Notes under the pieces: model-generated
Databases searched by the model: none
What the model was told of the DNA's origin: nothing
The model's input: only the letters and a program-made list of their open reading frames with translations
Source: Acidobacteriota bacterium
GTDB lineage: Bacteria; Acidobacteriota; UBA890; WLXD01
Length of the DNA stretch: 64,000 nt
NCBI GenBank assembly: GCA_012103255.1
Contig: WLXD01000006.1
Span: 1-64,000 of the forward strand
Reading direction: 5' to 3'
Shown here: positions 63,130 to 64,000 of the stretch, piece after piece
Numbering within the stretch: position 1 is the stretch's first letter
Layout of the letters: every line of letters begins with the position of its first letter
Translations under genes and position numbers: made by a program

Positions 63130-64000
63130 CTCGGCAGGGTTCCACCACGCTCGACCAGGTGCTTCATCACCTTCTCGGGGCGCAACAGACAGCGACGATC
63201 TATCCCCCCGAGCATCCGCGGGTGAGCGGCGCCGTCCGCGAACTGTTCGAACAACTGGTGAGTTTTCTCGAGACGGAAACGGCTCTTCGAATCGCGTACA
63301 CCGGAGATGGCCTGGTGCTCGGCGACGAGTCCGTCCCTATCGCCGGAGATCTCCGTACCGGTGTTGTTCGCATTCTTCAACGGGGTCAGATTGACCGGCT
63401 TGTCTTCCGTCGCGGCGTGCGGCGATGGGAGGTTGGCGCACTGGTTGATGCGTTGGCTCAGCCGGCGAATGCGCCGAGTGTGTGCAGCGCAGAGTTGCTG
63501 GGCGACGCCCGGGTCGAGCACATCGAAGCGGGAGCGCTCGGCAGCGGCGGTGCGCCGACGGACGAAGCCGACGCGACCGGAGAAAACCTCGTCGACGCAT
63601 GGCAGGTGTATTCGCTCGCCACTCGCGCCGTCGAGTCTCTGGCGTCGACGCTTGCCAGCTCCGCTGATGGTGCGGCGGTCGAACAAGCGCGGCGAACCGC
63701 AGGTGAACTCGTGGATGTCGTAGAGCGTCAGCCATCGATGCTCGCCCACATGCGTGACCTCAAAACCCACGACGACTACTCGTATACCCACTCCTTGAAC
63801 GTCGCTCTCCTGAGTACCCGGATCGCCGGCGCCATGGGAGTGCCGCGCCACGTCCTCGAGCAGGTTGCGACTGCCGCCTTGCTCCATGACGTGGGCAAGA
63901 CGCGAACCCCTGACGAGGTCCTCAACAAACCTGGCAAGCTCACGGAGAACGAATGGGAGGTCATGCAGCGGCACAGCGCCGACGGCATGAAGATGCTGGT
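63126..64000 (+). CDS. HD-domain (probable HD-GYP) phosphohydrolase, truncated by window end
   Basis: Frame from ATG 63126: ...DDYSYTHSLNVALLSTRIAGAMGV...ATAALLHDVGKTRTPDEVLNKPGKLTENEWEVMQRHSADGMKML; GYP motif would lie beyond the window. Confidence 0.85.
   Translation, partial: MTRQGSTTLDQVLHHLLGAQQTATIYPPEHPRVSGAVRELFEQLVSFLETETALRIAYTGDGLVLGDESVPIAGDLRTGVVRILQRGQIDRLVFRRGVRRWEVGALVDALAQPANAPSVCSAELLGDARVEHIEAGALGSGGAPTDEADATGENLVDAWQVYSLATRAVESLASTLASSADGAAVEQARRTAGELVDVVERQPSMLAHMRDLKTHDDYSYTHSLNVALLSTRIAGAMGVPRHVLEQVATAALLHDVGKTRTPDEVLNKPGKLTENEWEVMQRHSADGMKML

Overview
The window is a GC-rich bacterial chromosome segment with very high coding density and mostly core housekeeping genes. 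No tRNA, rRNA, CRISPR array or intact mobile element was recognised. From left to right it contains: the 3' end of an ABC transporter gene and a decayed comM/yifB remnant; secreted and signalling genes, including a 1411-aa hybrid two-component protein, an M20 hydrolase, an Asp/Glu racemase and a VWFA-type protein; divergent ppsA/ppsR; secA, guaB, tsaE, nnr, aroC, uvrA, an LMW-PTP gene, comEC, tdk, tatC and mazG. Next comes a chaperone locus split into two convergent operons: dnaK-dnaJ-hspR-DnaC-like ATPase, with a HAIR-like operator overlapping a near-consensus promoter, and hrcA-grpE-dnaJ-rsmE, with a perfect CIRCE element. This is followed by a PBP1 gene, prfB with an intact +1 programmed frameshift site, lnt, a SPOR gene, slipin/NfeD, a Tat-type asparaginase, a regulatory PTS/HprK/RapZ/RpoN/LptB cluster, and a right-edge cassette made of a standalone GspE_N/MshEN-like domain, a HEAT-repeat protein and an HD(-GYP) protein. 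The most interesting items are the right-edge cassette (possible c-di-GMP-linked system with a shared N-terminal domain), the dual HspR/HrcA chaperone architecture with structured leader RNA, and the prfB recoding site. All calls come from reading the sequence and the supplied ORFs. No database search was run.
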